A stretch of 7,166 bases of DNA, taken from NCBI GenBank assembly GCA_030698575.1, contig JAUYMQ010000402.1, forward strand, positions 1 through 7,166, given 5' to 3'. The notes beneath the pieces are model-generated. The model did no database searches, was not told the origin of the DNA, and saw only the letters and a program-made list of their open reading frames with translations. Positions 7,039 through 7,166 of the stretch are shown here, one piece after another; within the stretch, counting starts at the first letter, position 1, and the number at the start of each line of letters is the position of its first letter. The stretch comes from Deltaproteobacteria bacterium. Its GTDB lineage: Bacteria > JAUYMQ01. The position numbers and the translations under genes were made by a program.

Positions 7039-7166
7039 CTATTTGCGACGCCGCCGGAGCCGCGCGAGGCCGGCCAGGCCCGCACCCAGGAGCGCGATGG
7101 AGCCTGGCTCCGGAAGCTGGAACTCGGCCGAGGCCCTTCCCTTCGACTTCACGTTGAAGAGATCGA
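7039..7166 (-). CDS. C-terminal end of a PEP-CTERM sorted surface protein (partial)
   Basis: The 3' end of a minus-strand gene runs in from the right edge; its stop (TAG) is at 7041-7039, and 41 codons are visible. They form a textbook PEP-CTERM sorting signal: a LPEP box (visible residues 17-20), a hydrophobic helix rich in Ala, Gly and Leu (about 22-34), and a terminal basic cluster RRRRK (37-41). Such tails are recognised by exosortase (EpsH/XrtA family) in the inner membrane, which cleaves at the PEP motif to release or anchor the protein at the cell surface, usually together with exopolysaccharide production. Nothing of the main domain is in view, so its role is unknown. The gene has its own terminator downstream and points toward the small-RNA unit. 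Confidence 0.85.
   Translation of the reverse strand, partial: DLFNVKSKGRASAEFQLPEPGSIALLGAGLAGLARLRRRRK

Noticed and set aside
6708-7157. Plus-strand open frame of 149 codons across the right end
   Set aside because: It runs through the structured RNA, both terminators and, antisense, the PEP-CTERM tail; no RBS and no protein-like composition.

Overview
This is a GC-rich bacterial window. It most resembles an uncultured, two-membraned (Gram-negative type) lineage of the deltaproteobacterial or related kind. The reasons are a type IV pilus retraction ATPase, a DUF4388/PATAN-like protein, a secreted protein with a signal peptide, and the tail of a PEP-CTERM protein, a sorting signal of Gram-negative, exopolysaccharide-making bacteria. 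The sequence alone does not fix the taxon.

Layout. Positions 1-283 hold no gene I can support. A plus-strand cluster follows: a PilT/PilU-family pilus ATPase (284-1432), a soluble PAS-GAF histidine-kinase-like protein (1510-3303), and a DUF4388 (PatA N-terminal-like) protein (3305-4570). The last two are 1 base apart and probably translated together. Next come a secreted helical-repeat protein resembling the TatT family (4639-5442), a four-helix membrane protein (5481-5894) and an endonuclease III (5958-6629), all on the plus strand. Then there is an intergenic stretch with a good sigma70-type promoter (6656-6684), a GC-rich hairpin terminator (6877-6903), and about 210 bases between them that fold into one nested rod. 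I read this as an independent small structured RNA, possibly 6S-like. The window closes with the 3' end of a minus-strand PEP-CTERM protein gene (7166-7039) and its own terminator (6987-6949), so the right end has two convergent transcription units.

How the genes may work together. The first three genes look like a pilus-motor control module: a motor ATPase, a sensor-kinase-like protein and a PATAN-like adaptor. The kinase-like protein has an intact ATP-binding domain, but the phosphoacceptor histidine of its H box is replaced by arginine (R360), and no receiver-domain partner is in the window. It is therefore likely a degenerate kinase acting as sensor or scaffold, or one that works through another protein. 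The next three genes look like housekeeping or unconnected functions. The two most interesting items are the histidine-less kinase beside a pilus motor and the orphan structured RNA.
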